Source: Hufsiella ginkgonis
Lineage (GTDB): Bacteria; Bacteroidota; Bacteroidia; Sphingobacteriales; Sphingobacteriaceae
Assembly (NCBI RefSeq): GCF_009834915.1
Contig: NZ_WVHS01000007.1
Coordinates: forward strand, 1-64,000
DNA: 64,000 nt
Reading direction: 5' to 3'
The position numbers and the translations under genes were made by a program. Numbering within the stretch: the first letter of the stretch is position 1; every line of letters starts with the position of its first letter. Under the pieces are notes generated by a model that searched no databases, was not told where the DNA came from, and saw only the letters and a list, made by a program, of their open reading frames with translations. Shown here piece by piece: positions 32,475-40,485 of the stretch.

Positions 32475-33098
32475 ATGCTTCTCCCCTACCACCAACTCGA
32501 TTTTATTGAAGCCGGCTGTGACGAAGCTGGCCGCGGTTGCCTGGCCGGCCCAGTGGTAGCCGCTGCGGTGATCCTGCCAACGAATTTCGATCATGCGCTG
32601 CTGAACGATTCGAAACAAATGGACGAAGCAGACCGCTATGTGCTGCGCGACATAATCGAGGACCAGGCCATCGGCTTCGCGGTAGCCTTTGTAGACCACG
32701 AAGAGATCGACCGCATCAACATCCTAAACGCATCGTTCCTGGCCATGCACAAAGCGCTCGACCAGTTACAGGTACGTCCGGGGTTTATCCTTGTAGACGG
32801 CAATCGTTTTAAAAAATACCAGGAGGTTCCGCATGCCTGCATGATCAAGGGCGACGGCAGGTTCTTTTCGATCGCCGCGGCATCGGTACTGGCTAAAACC
32901 TACCGCGACGATTTTATGAGGGCGATAGCCCCCGAGCATCCTGAATACCACTGGCATACCAACAAAGGGTACCCCACCATCCATCACCGGGAAGCGGTGC
33001 TAAAACACGGCTTTACGCCTTATCATCGCCGCACTTTCCGCGTAACCGACCCGCAACTTGATATTATATTTGAGTCGGCAGTTTTCAGTGACCAGTAA
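32475..33098 (+). CDS. rnhB: Ribonuclease HII
   Basis: A protein of 207 residues from ATG at 32475. A TTG start 30 bases earlier would only translate heptad repeat. Catalytic residues are visible: Asp16-Glu17 in CDEAGRGCLAGPVVAAAVIL, Asp in ILVDGNRFKKY, and the later Asp in KTYRDDFM; KGDGRFFSIAAASVLAK is the family's Ser/Lys region. It removes ribonucleotides and RNA from DNA. The last seven residues (SAVFSDQ) come from a heptad element. A copy of the sequence before them, followed by another stop, lies 111 bases downstream and may be the original end of the gene. Confidence 0.95.
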   Translation: MLLPYHQLDFIEAGCDEAGRGCLAGPVVAAAVILPTNFDHALLNDSKQMDEADRYVLRDIIEDQAIGFAVAFVDHEEIDRINILNASFLAMHKALDQLQVRPGFILVDGNRFKKYQEVPHACMIKGDGRFFSIAAASVLAKTYRDDFMRAIAPEHPEYHWHTNKGYPTIHHREAVLKHGFTPYHRRTFRVTDPQLDIIFESAVFSDQ

Positions 33099-33184
33099 CC
33101 GGCTCCCATTCCACGCTGACTTTCGTCAGAACTGACCGCTGATCACTGATCATATAAACTCGTCGAGCTTCATATTATATTTGA
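33055..33184. repeat. Heptad element flanked by 19-bp direct repeats (rnhB 3' end)
   Basis: AACTTGATATTATATTTGA (33055-33073) and AGCTTCATATTATATTTGA (33166-33184) differ at two positions. Between them, left heptads CAGTTTT, CAGTGAC, CAGTAAC (33079-33099) and right heptads AACTGAC, CGCTGAT, CACTGAT (33130-33150) surround a loop at 33099-33134 that recurs in the next element. Confidence 0.8.
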
Positions 33185-33217
33185 AGAAACGGGTTGATAG
33201 GCGTATTTTTGGGTGAT

Positions 33218-33309
33218 CGGCTTTCGGTGATCAGAAACCAGTTCCTATCCCATGCCCACTTTCGCCAAAACTGGCACTGACAGCTGATAACTGATAACTG
33301 ACAACTAAC
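33218..33309. repeat. Second heptad element upstream of the GT4 gene, reaching its start codon
   Basis: Left heptads CGGCTTT, CGGTGAT, CAGAAAC, CAGTTCC (33218-33245); right heptads CACTGAC, AGCTGAT, AACTGAT, AACTGAC, AACTAAC (33275-33309). One C separates the array from the ATG at 33311. The region 33238-33273 is 27/36 identical to 33099-33134 in the neighbouring element, most differences being transitions. Confidence 0.85.
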
Positions 33310-33310
33310 C

Positions 33311-34522
33311 ATGCGCGTCCTTTTTATCACGAACCGGGTTCCGTTCCCACCCAACAGCGGGTATCCCATCGTGGTGCACAATACCATCAGCGGCCTGGTG
33401 AGCGAAGGTGCGGAAGTAACCTTATTTAGCCTTAACCCGGCCGACAATTTCGTAGAAACGGGCTCGCTGGACGATCCGCTGCTTAAAAAGATCAGGTTTC
33501 AGACGGCGGCCATCATCAATACGCTCTCTACGTGGGAGCTGGTGCTGGGCCTGCTGGCGCGGCGGTCGTTCCATGTTTCGCGGTTCTATAAATCCGTGCC
33601 GGTTGCCAAGCTGAAGAACCTGCTGAAGCATGATACGTTCGACGTGATCCAGCTGGAAGGGCTTTTTGTAATGCCGTACCTTAATACGATCAGGCAGCAC
33701 AGCAACGCAAAAATCGTGTACCGTGCTCATAATATCGAGTACCTGGTAAGCGGCACCAACGCCTCCTCGCAGCGGTCGCCTTTGCGCCGCATCTACTCGC
33801 GGATGGTAGCCCGTCGCCTCCTCCGGTTCGAGCTCGAAAATATCAACCGTACCGATGCCGTGCTTACCATCAACCGTTTCGACCAGGCGCACCTCGAGTC
33901 TATCGGCTGCCGCGTGAGCATGGAGAATTTCCCGGTGGCGATAGACACCTCGCAATACCAGCCCGATCAATCAAAAACGGAATACCGCAGCATCTTCCAC
34001 ATCGGCACCATGAATTCGTTCCCTGCCATGGAAGGTCTCGACTGGTTCATCCGCTCGGTGTGGAAGGACCTGGAAGCGCTAAACGCCGGCCTCAAGTTCC
34101 ACATCGCGGGGCGCGACATTCCCGAAGACCTGTATTATTACGAAAACGATCATTTCGTTATCCACGACGACCTGGACGATGCCCGGGAGTTCATCAACTC
34201 CAAGCCGGTGATGATCGTTCCGCTGCGCACCGGGAGCGGCATGCGCGTAAAGATCATCGAAGGGATGGCCATGAAAAAATGTGTGATCTCCACTTCGCTT
34301 GGCGCGGAAGGGATCAACTACGAACATGGAAAGAACATCCTCATCGCCGATACGCCGGCCGAATTCTATAAGTACATCCTCCAATCCATTACCGACCGCC
34401 GGATCTGCGAAGAGATCGGCGAGAACGCCCGCAAGCTGGTAGAGAAAGAATACAACCTTAAAAGCAACAGCCAGCGCCTCCTCGCATTTTACGAAACGAT
34501 TACCGCGCCGGCGGCGGTTTAA
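33311..34522 (+). CDS. Family 4-type glycosyltransferase (GT-B fold)
   Basis: A protein of 403 residues. The N-terminal Rossmann half begins MRVLFITNRVPFPPNSGYPI and includes IVYRAHNIEY. The C-terminal donor-binding half has HIGTMNSFPAMEGLDWFIRS, LKFHIAGRDIPEDLY, the region MIVPLRTGSGMRVKIIEGMA and KKCVISTSLGAEGI, all typical of GT4 enzymes that use nucleotide sugars to build surface polysaccharides or glycolipids. No polysaccharide cluster surrounds it. Translation starts directly after a heptad array without a recognisable Shine-Dalgarno sequence. Confidence 0.9.
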   Translation: MRVLFITNRVPFPPNSGYPIVVHNTISGLVSEGAEVTLFSLNPADNFVETGSLDDPLLKKIRFQTAAIINTLSTWELVLGLLARRSFHVSRFYKSVPVAKLKNLLKHDTFDVIQLEGLFVMPYLNTIRQHSNAKIVYRAHNIEYLVSGTNASSQRSPLRRIYSRMVARRLLRFELENINRTDAVLTINRFDQAHLESIGCRVSMENFPVAIDTSQYQPDQSKTEYRSIFHIGTMNSFPAMEGLDWFIRSVWKDLEALNAGLKFHIAGRDIPEDLYYYENDHFVIHDDLDDAREFINSKPVMIVPLRTGSGMRVKIIEGMAMKKCVISTSLGAEGINYEHGKNILIADTPAEFYKYILQSITDRRICEEIGENARKLVEKEYNLKSNSQRLLAFYETITAPAAV

Positions 34523-34538
34523 CTTGCGGCTTTTTTCT

Positions 34539-34546
34539 TACTTTTG
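34539..34546 (+). promoter_or_regulatory. Candidate -7 element of gcvT
   Basis: TACTTTTG matches TAnnTTTG; the -33 region is only TTTA-like (34518-34521). The transcript would have a leader of about 95 bases containing the heptad run at 34611-34638. Confidence 0.4.
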
Positions 34547-34551
34547 CCCTC

Positions 34552-34645
34552 GGCTGTAAGCCATCAGCTTCCGGCTTTTACTGTCAACAACCAGGTTTAT
34601 ATTTTTAACAAGCTAATAGCTGATAGCTGTCAGCTGATTACCGTT
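34552..34645. repeat. Heptad element, AGCTGAT dialect (gcvT leader)
   Basis: Right heptads AGCTAAT, AGCTGAT, AGCTGTC, AGCTGAT (34611-34638), then TACCGTT and two bases before the ATG. The left arm is degenerate (ATCAGCTTCCGGC region). Confidence 0.65.
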
Positions 34646-34647
34646 CC

Positions 34648-35721
34648 ATGAAAACTACCGCTCTTACCGATCTTCACATCAGCCTTGGAGCCAAGATGGT
34701 CCCCTTTGCAGGCTATAACATGCCCGTACAATATGCCGGGGTAAACGCCGAGCACGATACCGTACGCAACGCCGTAGGTGTTTTCGACGTGAGCCACATG
34801 GGCGAGTTTATCCTGAAAGGCGAACACGCGCTCGACCTCATCCAGAAAGTGACCTCTAACGATGCATCGCGCCTGGTCGACGGAAAGATCCAATACTCCT
34901 GCCTCCCGAACGGGAAGAACGGCATCGTCGATGACCTGCTGGTATACCGCATCGATGAGAAGACGTATATGCTGGTGGTAAATGCCTCCAATATCCAAAA
35001 AGACTGGGACTGGATCGCGCAGTTTAACGAATGGGACGTGGAGATGAAGGATATTTCAGACCGTACATCGCTCCTGGCGGTACAAGGCCCTCACGCTGCA
35101 GCTGCGCTGCAGTCGCTTACCGACATCGACCTGAAATCGATGGAATACTATTCCTTTAAGAAAGGCACTTTCGCCGGTATCAACAACGTGGTGGTATCCG
35201 CCACCGGTTATACCGGGGCGGGCGGTTTCGAGATATACGCAGATAACGCACATGCCCGCGCGGTCTGGGACGCCGTTTTTGCCGCCGGCGAACCTTACGG
35301 CATCAAACCCATCGGCCTTGCCGCGCGCGACACGCTGCGGCTGGAAATGGGTTTCTGCCTGTACGGGAACGACATAGACGATACCACTTCGCCGCTGGAA
35401 GCCGGCCTGGGGTGGATCACCAAACTCACCAAGCAATTTATAGGCTCAGATCTCCTGCGGGAACAAAAACAACAGGGCGTCACCCGCAAGCTGGTCGGGT
35501 TCGAAATGCTCGAACGCGGTATTCCCCGACATGATTACCCGCTGGTAGATGAGCAAGGTACCGTGATCGGCAAAGTAACCTCGGGCACCCAATCGCCTTC
35601 ACTCAAAAAAGCCATCGGCATGGGTTACGTATCCATCGCATATGCGAAAGAAGGATCGGAGATCTATGTACTGATCCGTGACCAGAAGGTGAGGGCGAGG
35701 GTAGTGAAAATGCCGTTCTGA
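34648..35721 (+). CDS. gcvT: Aminomethyltransferase GcvT (glycine cleavage T protein)
   Basis: A protein of 357 residues with the full GCV_T fold: [40 protein letters not shown], the folate-site Asp region [18 protein letters not shown], and [13 protein letters not shown]; the C-terminal domain has [17 protein letters not shown]. It takes the aminomethyl group from the H protein and forms methylene-tetrahydrofolate with release of ammonia. The P and H protein genes are not in the window. No glycine riboswitch is seen in its leader. Confidence 0.96.
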   Translation: MKTTALTDLHISLGAKMVPFAGYNMPVQYAGVNAEHDTVRNAVGVFDVSHMGEFILKGEHALDLIQKVTSNDASRLVDGKIQYSCLPNGKNGIVDDLLVYRIDEKTYMLVVNASNIQKDWDWIAQFNEWDVEMKDISDRTSLLAVQGPHAAAALQSLTDIDLKSMEYYSFKKGTFAGINNVVVSATGYTGAGGFEIYADNAHARAVWDAVFAAGEPYGIKPIGLAARDTLRLEMGFCLYGNDIDDTTSPLEAGLGWITKLTKQFIGSDLLREQKQQGVTRKLVGFEMLERGIPRHDYPLVDEQGTVIGKVTSGTQSPSLKKAIGMGYVSIAYAKEGSEIYVLIRDQKVRARVVKMPF

Positions 35722-35723
35722 GG

Positions 35724-35827
35724 TGTGCAGCTGTCAGCTGTCAGCCTCTCCCTCACGGCCTCATAAAAGAAGCTGACGGCTGATTGCTGACAGCTGATTG
35801 CTGACGGCTGATTCCTGACCGCTGATT
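35724..35827. repeat. Heptad element with four 14-bp tandem units (gcvT/comB gap)
   Basis: Left: CAGCTGTCAGCTGTCAGC. Right: GCTGACGGCTGATT, GCTGACAGCTGATT, GCTGACGGCTGATT, CCTGACCGCTGATT at 35772-35827, each unit being two heptads. The loop begins CCTCTCCCTC (35745-35754), shared with the ACGT-dialect element at 23813. Confidence 0.9.
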
Positions 35828-35844
35828 ACTACTAATCTCCATTT

Positions 35845-36570
35845 ATGATCCCTGCCAAGAAAATAGAGGTCTGCCTCACCCCCGCCCTTCTCCCTCTTTT
35901 TGAGATCGAACATAGCATTGCCGTTATTATCGATATTTTCCGCGCCACCTCTTCCATTTGTTACGGGATTGAAAATGGCGCGGAGGCCATCATCCCGGTG
36001 GCGGAAGTAGAGGAATGCGCCGCATACCGCGAAAAAGGCGCCGGCTTTTTACTGGCCGCAGAGCGGAATGGCGAAGTAGTAAGCGGGTTCGATTTCGGGA
36101 ATTCCCCGTTCTCGTACACGCCCGAAAAGATCGCCGGGAAAACGGTGGTATTAACTACTACCAACGGTACGCACGCACTTCAGTTGTCGCTTAAAGCGAA
36201 AAAGATCGTGATCGGTTCTTTTCTGAACCTCAGCTCGCTCTGCAGCTGGCTGGCGGAACGGCAGGAACATGTGCTGCTGGTTTGCGCCGGGTGGAAGAAC
36301 AACTTCAACCTGGAAGACACGCTCTTCGCGGGAGCGGTTGCCCACCGGCTGGGAGACGCTTTCCTCCGCGATGACGGCGCTATCGCCGCCGCGGACCTGT
36401 TTCGCCTTGCACAAAACGACCTCGACGGGTACCTCAAAAAAACCTCACACAGCGAACGGCTCAAAGCATTAGGCATCGAAAAGGACATTGCCTTTTGCCT
36501 GCAAACGGACCTTACCACGGCGATCCCCATACTGGCGGACGGCAGGCTGGTTAAGATGCCGCCGGCTTAA
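35845..36570 (+). CDS. comB: 2-phosphosulfolactate phosphatase family protein (ComB-like)
   Basis: A protein of 241 residues covering the ComB fold: AVIIDIFRATSSICYGIENG, FGNSPFSYTPEKIAGKTVVL, TTTNGTHALQLS and LVCAGWKNNFNLEDTLFAGA, with the conserved acidic residues expected of the Mg-dependent phosphatase. In methanogens ComB acts in coenzyme M synthesis. Bacteroidetes do not make coenzyme M, so here sulfolactate may feed sulfonate or sulfonolipid metabolism; that is inference. Its last 20 bases overlap the convergent DUF4349 gene. Confidence 0.9.
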   Translation: MIPAKKIEVCLTPALLPLFEIEHSIAVIIDIFRATSSICYGIENGAEAIIPVAEVEECAAYREKGAGFLLAAERNGEVVSGFDFGNSPFSYTPEKIAGKTVVLTTTNGTHALQLSLKAKKIVIGSFLNLSSLCSWLAERQEHVLLVCAGWKNNFNLEDTLFAGAVAHRLGDAFLRDDGAIAAADLFRLAQNDLDGYLKKTSHSERLKALGIEKDIAFCLQTDLTTAIPILADGRLVKMPPA

Positions 36571-37455
36571 CCGGTTTCCGGCTGCGTCTCCATCGCCTCA
36601 AAAGGAAAAACCCGGCGAGTAAGGCTATGATCAATGGCCATATGGAAATTAATGCAAAAACAAGATCGAGCATAAAATCCCAACCCTGCCGCAGCGCCCC
36701 CATCACCTGGTACCCGAATCCTTTACCGGTTTCCACGGCAATAGACCTGGAGTAGAACGTGACCGATAACGTACTGTAGGCAACCTGCTTTTCATGTACA
36801 GCAGCTGACCCTCCACAGATTCGATCTCGCCCCTGATCTCCGAGAGCTTGTTTTCTATAGTGATCATGTCCGGGATCTTAGCCGCCTTATCCAGCAGCTC
36901 CAGGTAGCGCCGCTCCAGCTGTTTTTTATTCGCCAGGCGGGTACGGGTATCGATAAACTCGGCGGTAACATCGGTGATATGAATGTTCTTGCTGTCGATC
37001 TGCCGCGCGGCAGACGATATCGCTTCCAGCAAGGTCTCGAAGTCCCCGGCAGGCACCTTCAGGTTCATGGTGTAGTTTTTCCGGCCGTTTTCGTACCCCG
37101 ACTCCGACTCTTCCGCCAGGTAGCCTTTCAGTTTTTTGGTGGTTTCTATCAGCCTGGCCCGCGTAGCCTTTACGTCCGCCGTTTCAAAACTGATTTCGCC
37201 GGTTTTTATGATCTTGCGGGCGGTATCGGCAACCAGCCCGGGCTGCCGGGTAGCCTCAACAGCGGCGAAGTCGCTGGCGATTTCCTCGTCGGGTGCCGGA
37301 ACGGGCGGAGGCAAGCGCGTGGCATTCACCTGGTTATCAGGCGCTTTTGATAGCATGATCTCTGCCTTTGCTTCAGCACCGCTTTCAGAATTGCCCGCCT
37401 CCCGTTTACACGATGCGATAACACAACAACATACGAATAAGAGAATGGCTTTCAT
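36551..37455 (-). pseudogene. DUF4349 lipoprotein gene with a single-base frameshift
   Basis: A lipoprotein signal (MKAILLFVCCCVIASCKRE, lipobox IASC), then DUF4349 sequence (IIKTGEISFETADVKATRAR, YTMNLKVPAGDFETLLEAIS, a coiled coil with ENKLSEIRGEIESVEGQLLY). After LLYMK the frame becomes unrelated (SRLPTVRYRSR). In the +1 frame the expected ending continues: QVAYSTLSVTFYSRSIAVET, then KGFGYQVMGALRQGW, a TM helix (LVFALISIWPLIIALLAGFF) and stop at 36551. One more A in the A4 run (plus-strand T4 at 36789-36792) restores one frame (MKKQVAYS). Either a real inactivating deletion, a slippage site, or a sequencing error. Confidence 0.85.
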
Positions 37456-37503
37456 GATGTGTGGATTTATCATGAAGATGAGTCGCCCGGAATTATTCCA
37501 TAA

Positions 37504-37830
37504 CTAAAAAAGCTTCTGGTTATTTTTATGCCGGTCCTTGTCGCGGATATTCTTCTTTTCGAGATTTTTCTCCAGCGCGCCGGTGAGGTCGATGCCTGTT
37601 TGGTTGGCGAGACAGATCAGCACAAAAAGCACATCGGCCATCTCGTCGCCAAGGTCCACCTGTTTGTCTGACTCTTTAAAAGATTGTTCGCCGTACCGGC
37701 GCGACATGATCCGCGCCACTTCGCCAACCTCCTCCATGAGAATGGCGGTATTGGTAAGCTCGTTAAAATAACGGACGCCGGTGGTCTTGATCCAGGAGTC
37801 GACGAGTTCCTGGGCCTGTTGGATAGTCAT
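37504..37830 (-). CDS. MazG-like nucleotide pyrophosphohydrolase
   Basis: A protein of 108 residues, the single-domain size of the MazG-like/all-alpha NTP pyrophosphatases. The Mg-binding acids are in MEEVGEVARIMSRRYGEQ and VDLGDEMADVLFVLICLAN. It probably hydrolyses nucleoside triphosphates to monophosphates, cleaning damaged or excess nucleotides. It is on the same strand as ndk upstream, with a heptad element between, and has a basic C-terminal tail (EKKNIRDKDRHKNNQKLF). Confidence 0.9.
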   Translation of the reverse strand: MTIQQAQELVDSWIKTTGVRYFNELTNTAILMEEVGEVARIMSRRYGEQSFKESDKQVDLGDEMADVLFVLICLANQTGIDLTGALEKNLEKKNIRDKDRHKNNQKLF

Positions 37831-37844
37831 GGTAGCCTTTTATG

Positions 37845-37904
37845 AGCGGTCAGCTCCCAGCTTTTTATACCGCCATACGGAGTATAAGCTGATAGCTGAC
37901 CGCT
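37845..37904. repeat. Heptad element, CTGA dialect (ndk/mazG-like gap)
   Basis: AGCGGTCAGCT (37845-37855) and AGCTGACCGCT (37894-37904) are perfect complements; TATAC and GTATA extend the stem inside after a three-base mismatch. Confidence 0.7.
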
Positions 37905-37913
37905 GAAGGTTTG

Positions 37914-38333
37914 CTAAAATCGCTCGAACGCAGAAAAGTAGAAGTTGCCTTCAATTTCTGCATTCTCGTCTGAATCGGATCCGTGCACCGCGTTCGCTTC
38001 GATAGACTTAGCGTATTTGTTACGGATGGTACCCGCATCCGCTTTTGCAGGGTCGGTAGCACCGATCAGTTTCCGGAAATCCTCAACGGCGTTGTCTTTC
38101 TCCAGGATCGCGGCTACGATGGGCCCCGAAGACATGAATTTCACCAGGTCGCCGTAAAACGGACGGGACTTGTGTACCGCGTAAAATTCGCCGGCAGTTG
38201 CTGCGGTCAGCGCGATATATTTTAACGCCACGATCTTAAAGCCGCCTTTGATGATATCATCCAGGATCGCTCCCGTAAAGCCATTGCTTACCGCATCCGG
38301 CTTGATCATTGTAAAAGTTCTGTTTGTTGCCAT
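37914..38333 (-). CDS. ndk: Nucleoside diphosphate kinase
   Basis: A protein of 139 residues, typical Ndk length. [16 protein letters not shown] near the start, [20 protein letters not shown] in the middle and the phosphorylated His117 in [12 protein letters not shown] are conserved. It equalises nucleoside triphosphate pools using a phosphohistidine intermediate. It diverges from nrnA; ndk next to a DHH phosphoesterase and an FKBP gene is an arrangement I recall around gldI in flavobacteria. Confidence 0.97.
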   Translation of the reverse strand: MATNRTFTMIKPDAVSNGFTGAILDDIIKGGFKIVALKYIALTAATAGEFYAVHKSRPFYGDLVKFMSSGPIVAAILEKDNAVEDFRKLIGATDPAKADAGTIRNKYAKSIEANAVHGSDSDENAEIEGNFYFSAFERF

Positions 38334-38353
38334 AATGGCGGCAAAGGTAGGAA

Positions 38354-38467
38354 AAAACGTTATACGTTGTACGTTAACCTTCGGACGTTCCCATCCCGTT
38401 CAGACAACAGCCTGTAAACGACCGGATCAAAAACGTATAACCTCAAACATACAACGTCAAACGTTTT
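38354..38467. repeat. Heptad element, ACGT dialect, five heptads per arm (ndk/nrnA divergent gap)
   Basis: Left: ACGTTAT, ACGTTGT, ACGTTAA, CCTTCGG, ACGTTCC (38357-38391). Right: ACGTATA, ACCTCAA, ACATACA, ACGTCAA, ACGTTTT (38433-38467). The right arm's reverse complement aligns over the length of the left arm, including the shared AAAACGTT and ACGTTGTA blocks. Confidence 0.85.
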
Positions 38468-38470
38468 CAC

Positions 38471-38478
38471 TACCTTTG
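38471..38478 (+). promoter_or_regulatory. Candidate -7 element of nrnA
   Basis: TACCTTTG matches TAnnTTTG 20 bases before the nrnA start and directly after the heptad arm, which occupies the -33 region. Confidence 0.45.
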
Positions 38479-38497
38479 CCTTCCTTTTTACCAACGA

Positions 38498-39508
38498 ATG
38501 TTACCAATAGCGCTCCTGAAGGAGAAATTATATAAGCCTCATCACATTGTGATCACCACTCACCATAAACCGGATGGCGACGCAATGGGTTCTTCCCTGG
38601 GATTGTACAACTACCTGGTACAAAAGGGCCATTCGGTGAAGGTGATTGCGCCAACCGACTACCCGGTGTTCCTGCAGTGGCTTCCCAATAACCCGGAAGT
38701 GATCGTGTTCACCGAAAAACGGGAAGAATCCGCAAAACTGGTTGCAGAAGCTGACCTGGTCTTTTGCCTCGACTTTAACGCTTTATCGCGCATTAACGAT
38801 CTTGGTGGCCTGGTAAGGGCTTCGGATGCGAAGAAGGTAATGATCGACCATCACCTGGAGCCCGAGAATTTTGATGATTACCGCCACTGGAACATCAATG
38901 CCTGCGCTACCGCCCAGTTGGTTTATGATTTCATCGTGAACACGATGGATGATAAAGCACTGATCAATAAAGACGTAGCCACTTGCCTTTACACGGGCAT
39001 CATGACCGATTCCGGATCCTTCCGTTTCCCGACCACCACACCGGAAGTGCACCGCATCATTGCGGAGCTGATCTCCTGCGGCGCCGAAAACGCAAAGATC
39101 CACCAGTTGGTGTATGATAATTTCTCCGAAGACCGGCTTCGTTTTCTTGGGAATTGCCTGCTCAATAAGCTCGAAGTGTTGTATGAGTACAATACCTCGC
39201 TGATCAGCATCACCAAAGAAGAGCTCGAGCAATACCACATTACCACCGGCGACACTGAAGGCGTGGTGAATTACGCACTTACCATCAATGGCATCCGCCT
39301 GGCCGCGCTGATCATCGAGCGGCCCGACCGGGTGAAGCTCTCCCTCCGTTCTACGGGTGATTTTCCGGCTAACGAGATCTGCAAAAAATACTTCGAAGGC
39401 GGCGGCCACCGGAACGCGGCAGGCGGCAGTTCCGCTGATTCACTGGATGCTACAGTTTCAAAATTTAAATCTATATTACCGGAATACAAAAATCTCTTAA
39501 TAGTCTAG
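38498..39508 (+). CDS. nrnA: DHH-family phosphoesterase NrnA (oligoribonuclease / pAp phosphatase)
   Basis: A protein of 336 residues. The DHH domain motifs are TTHHKPDGDAMGSSLGLYN, LVFCLDFNALSRI, VMIDHHLEPENF and TGIMTDSGSFRFP; the C-terminal DHHA1 domain has CKKYFEGGGHRNAAGGSS. It degrades very short RNA and can dephosphorylate pAp, in the cytoplasm. The next gene, an FKBP lipoprotein, starts 19 bases after the stop, so they are likely co-transcribed. Confidence 0.95.
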   Translation: MLPIALLKEKLYKPHHIVITTHHKPDGDAMGSSLGLYNYLVQKGHSVKVIAPTDYPVFLQWLPNNPEVIVFTEKREESAKLVAEADLVFCLDFNALSRINDLGGLVRASDAKKVMIDHHLEPENFDDYRHWNINACATAQLVYDFIVNTMDDKALINKDVATCLYTGIMTDSGSFRFPTTTPEVHRIIAELISCGAENAKIHQLVYDNFSEDRLRFLGNCLLNKLEVLYEYNTSLISITKEELEQYHITTGDTEGVVNYALTINGIRLAALIIERPDRVKLSLRSTGDFPANEICKKYFEGGGHRNAAGGSSADSLDATVSKFKSILPEYKNLLIV

Positions 39509-39527
39509 TAAACGAACAATAAAAACA

Positions 39528-40484
39528 ATGAAAACAAAACTAATTATTCTTGGAATTGCGGCATTAGGACTTGCCAGTTGTCAGCAATATAAGAAAGGTG
39601 AAGGCGGTCTTCTTTACAAGATCCACCGCGACAAAGATGGTGCGACCTTGAAAGAGGGCGATTTTATGGCCATCAAAGCCATCCAGAAAACTGAAGAAGA
39701 TTCGATCATTTACAACTCATACGATTTTGATCAGCCTACTTTTATGCCGATGGGAAAACCATCTTTTAAAGGCGATATTTTCACCGCCCTTGAGCTGTTG
39801 AGCGAAGGGGATTCGGCGACGTTTAAAGTTCCGTTGGATTCGCTGGTAAAAAGAGGCATGCCGAAACCTTCGAACCCGAAAAACAAGTACATGATCTACA
39901 CTTTCGTGGTAGAAAAGGTGATCCCTAAAGGCACCCTGAACGATTCGGTGTTTAACGCCAAGATACAGGACTATATCGGCAAGGAGAAAGAAAAAGCAAA
40001 ATCAGGCGAAGACAAAAAGGTAGCGGCATATGTTGCCGACAAAGGCCTGAAACTGGAAACCAGCCCGTCAGGCCTCAAGTATGTAGTTACCCAAAAAGGC
40101 GCAGGTGCGCTGGCAGCCAAAGGCGATACGGTTACCGCTAACTACACCGGTTCATTCCTTAGCGGCAAAGTATTTGATACCAGCGTTGCCGATGTCGCCA
40201 AAAAACCAGAAAATAAATCTATTTACAATGCCATGCGCACTTACGAGCCGATCAAGGTTCCCGTAGGATTAGGCGGATCGATCGCCGGCTTTGAAGAGGC
40301 GCTCTCGTCGTTCCCTAAAGGCACTAAGGTAACGGTTCTTATGCCTTCTAAACTGGCTTATGGCGAAATGGGTAACCAGGGCATCCCGCCGTTCACTCCG
40401 CTGGTGTTCGATCTCGAGATCGTTAATATTACCAAGGGCTCTGGCATACCGGCACAGCTGCCGCCGCCGGTAGCGCCGAAATAA
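39528..40484 (+). CDS. FKBP-type peptidyl-prolyl isomerase lipoprotein
   Basis: A protein of 318 residues with a lipoprotein signal (MKTKLIILGIAALGLASCQQ). The first half (about 25-120) resembles a degenerate FKBP domain (EGDFMAIKAIQKTEEDSI, FTALELLSEGDSATFKV). The second half (about 190-305) is a complete FKBP domain: DTVTANYTGSFLSGKVFDTS, GLGGSIAGFEEAL, MPSKLAYGEMG, TPLVFDLEIVNI. It should catalyse proline isomerisation of exported proteins. Its place after ndk and nrnA recalls gldI of gliding bacteria, but the two-domain layout differs and I do not assign that symbol. Confidence 0.9.
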   Translation: MKTKLIILGIAALGLASCQQYKKGEGGLLYKIHRDKDGATLKEGDFMAIKAIQKTEEDSIIYNSYDFDQPTFMPMGKPSFKGDIFTALELLSEGDSATFKVPLDSLVKRGMPKPSNPKNKYMIYTFVVEKVIPKGTLNDSVFNAKIQDYIGKEKEKAKSGEDKKVAAYVADKGLKLETSPSGLKYVVTQKGAGALAAKGDTVTANYTGSFLSGKVFDTSVADVAKKPENKSIYNAMRTYEPIKVPVGLGGSIAGFEEALSSFPKGTKVTVLMPSKLAYGEMGNQGIPPFTPLVFDLEIVNITKGSGIPAQLPPPVAPK

Positions 40485-40485
40485 G

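Noticed and set aside
34523-34647. Glycine riboswitch before gcvT
   Set aside because: The leader is short, filled by heptads, and lacks the paired aptamer pattern.
38498-40484. Assigning gldI to the FKBP lipoprotein
   Set aside because: Context (ndk, nrnA) is suggestive, but the protein has two FKBP-like domains and no other gld genes are here, so the symbol was withheld.
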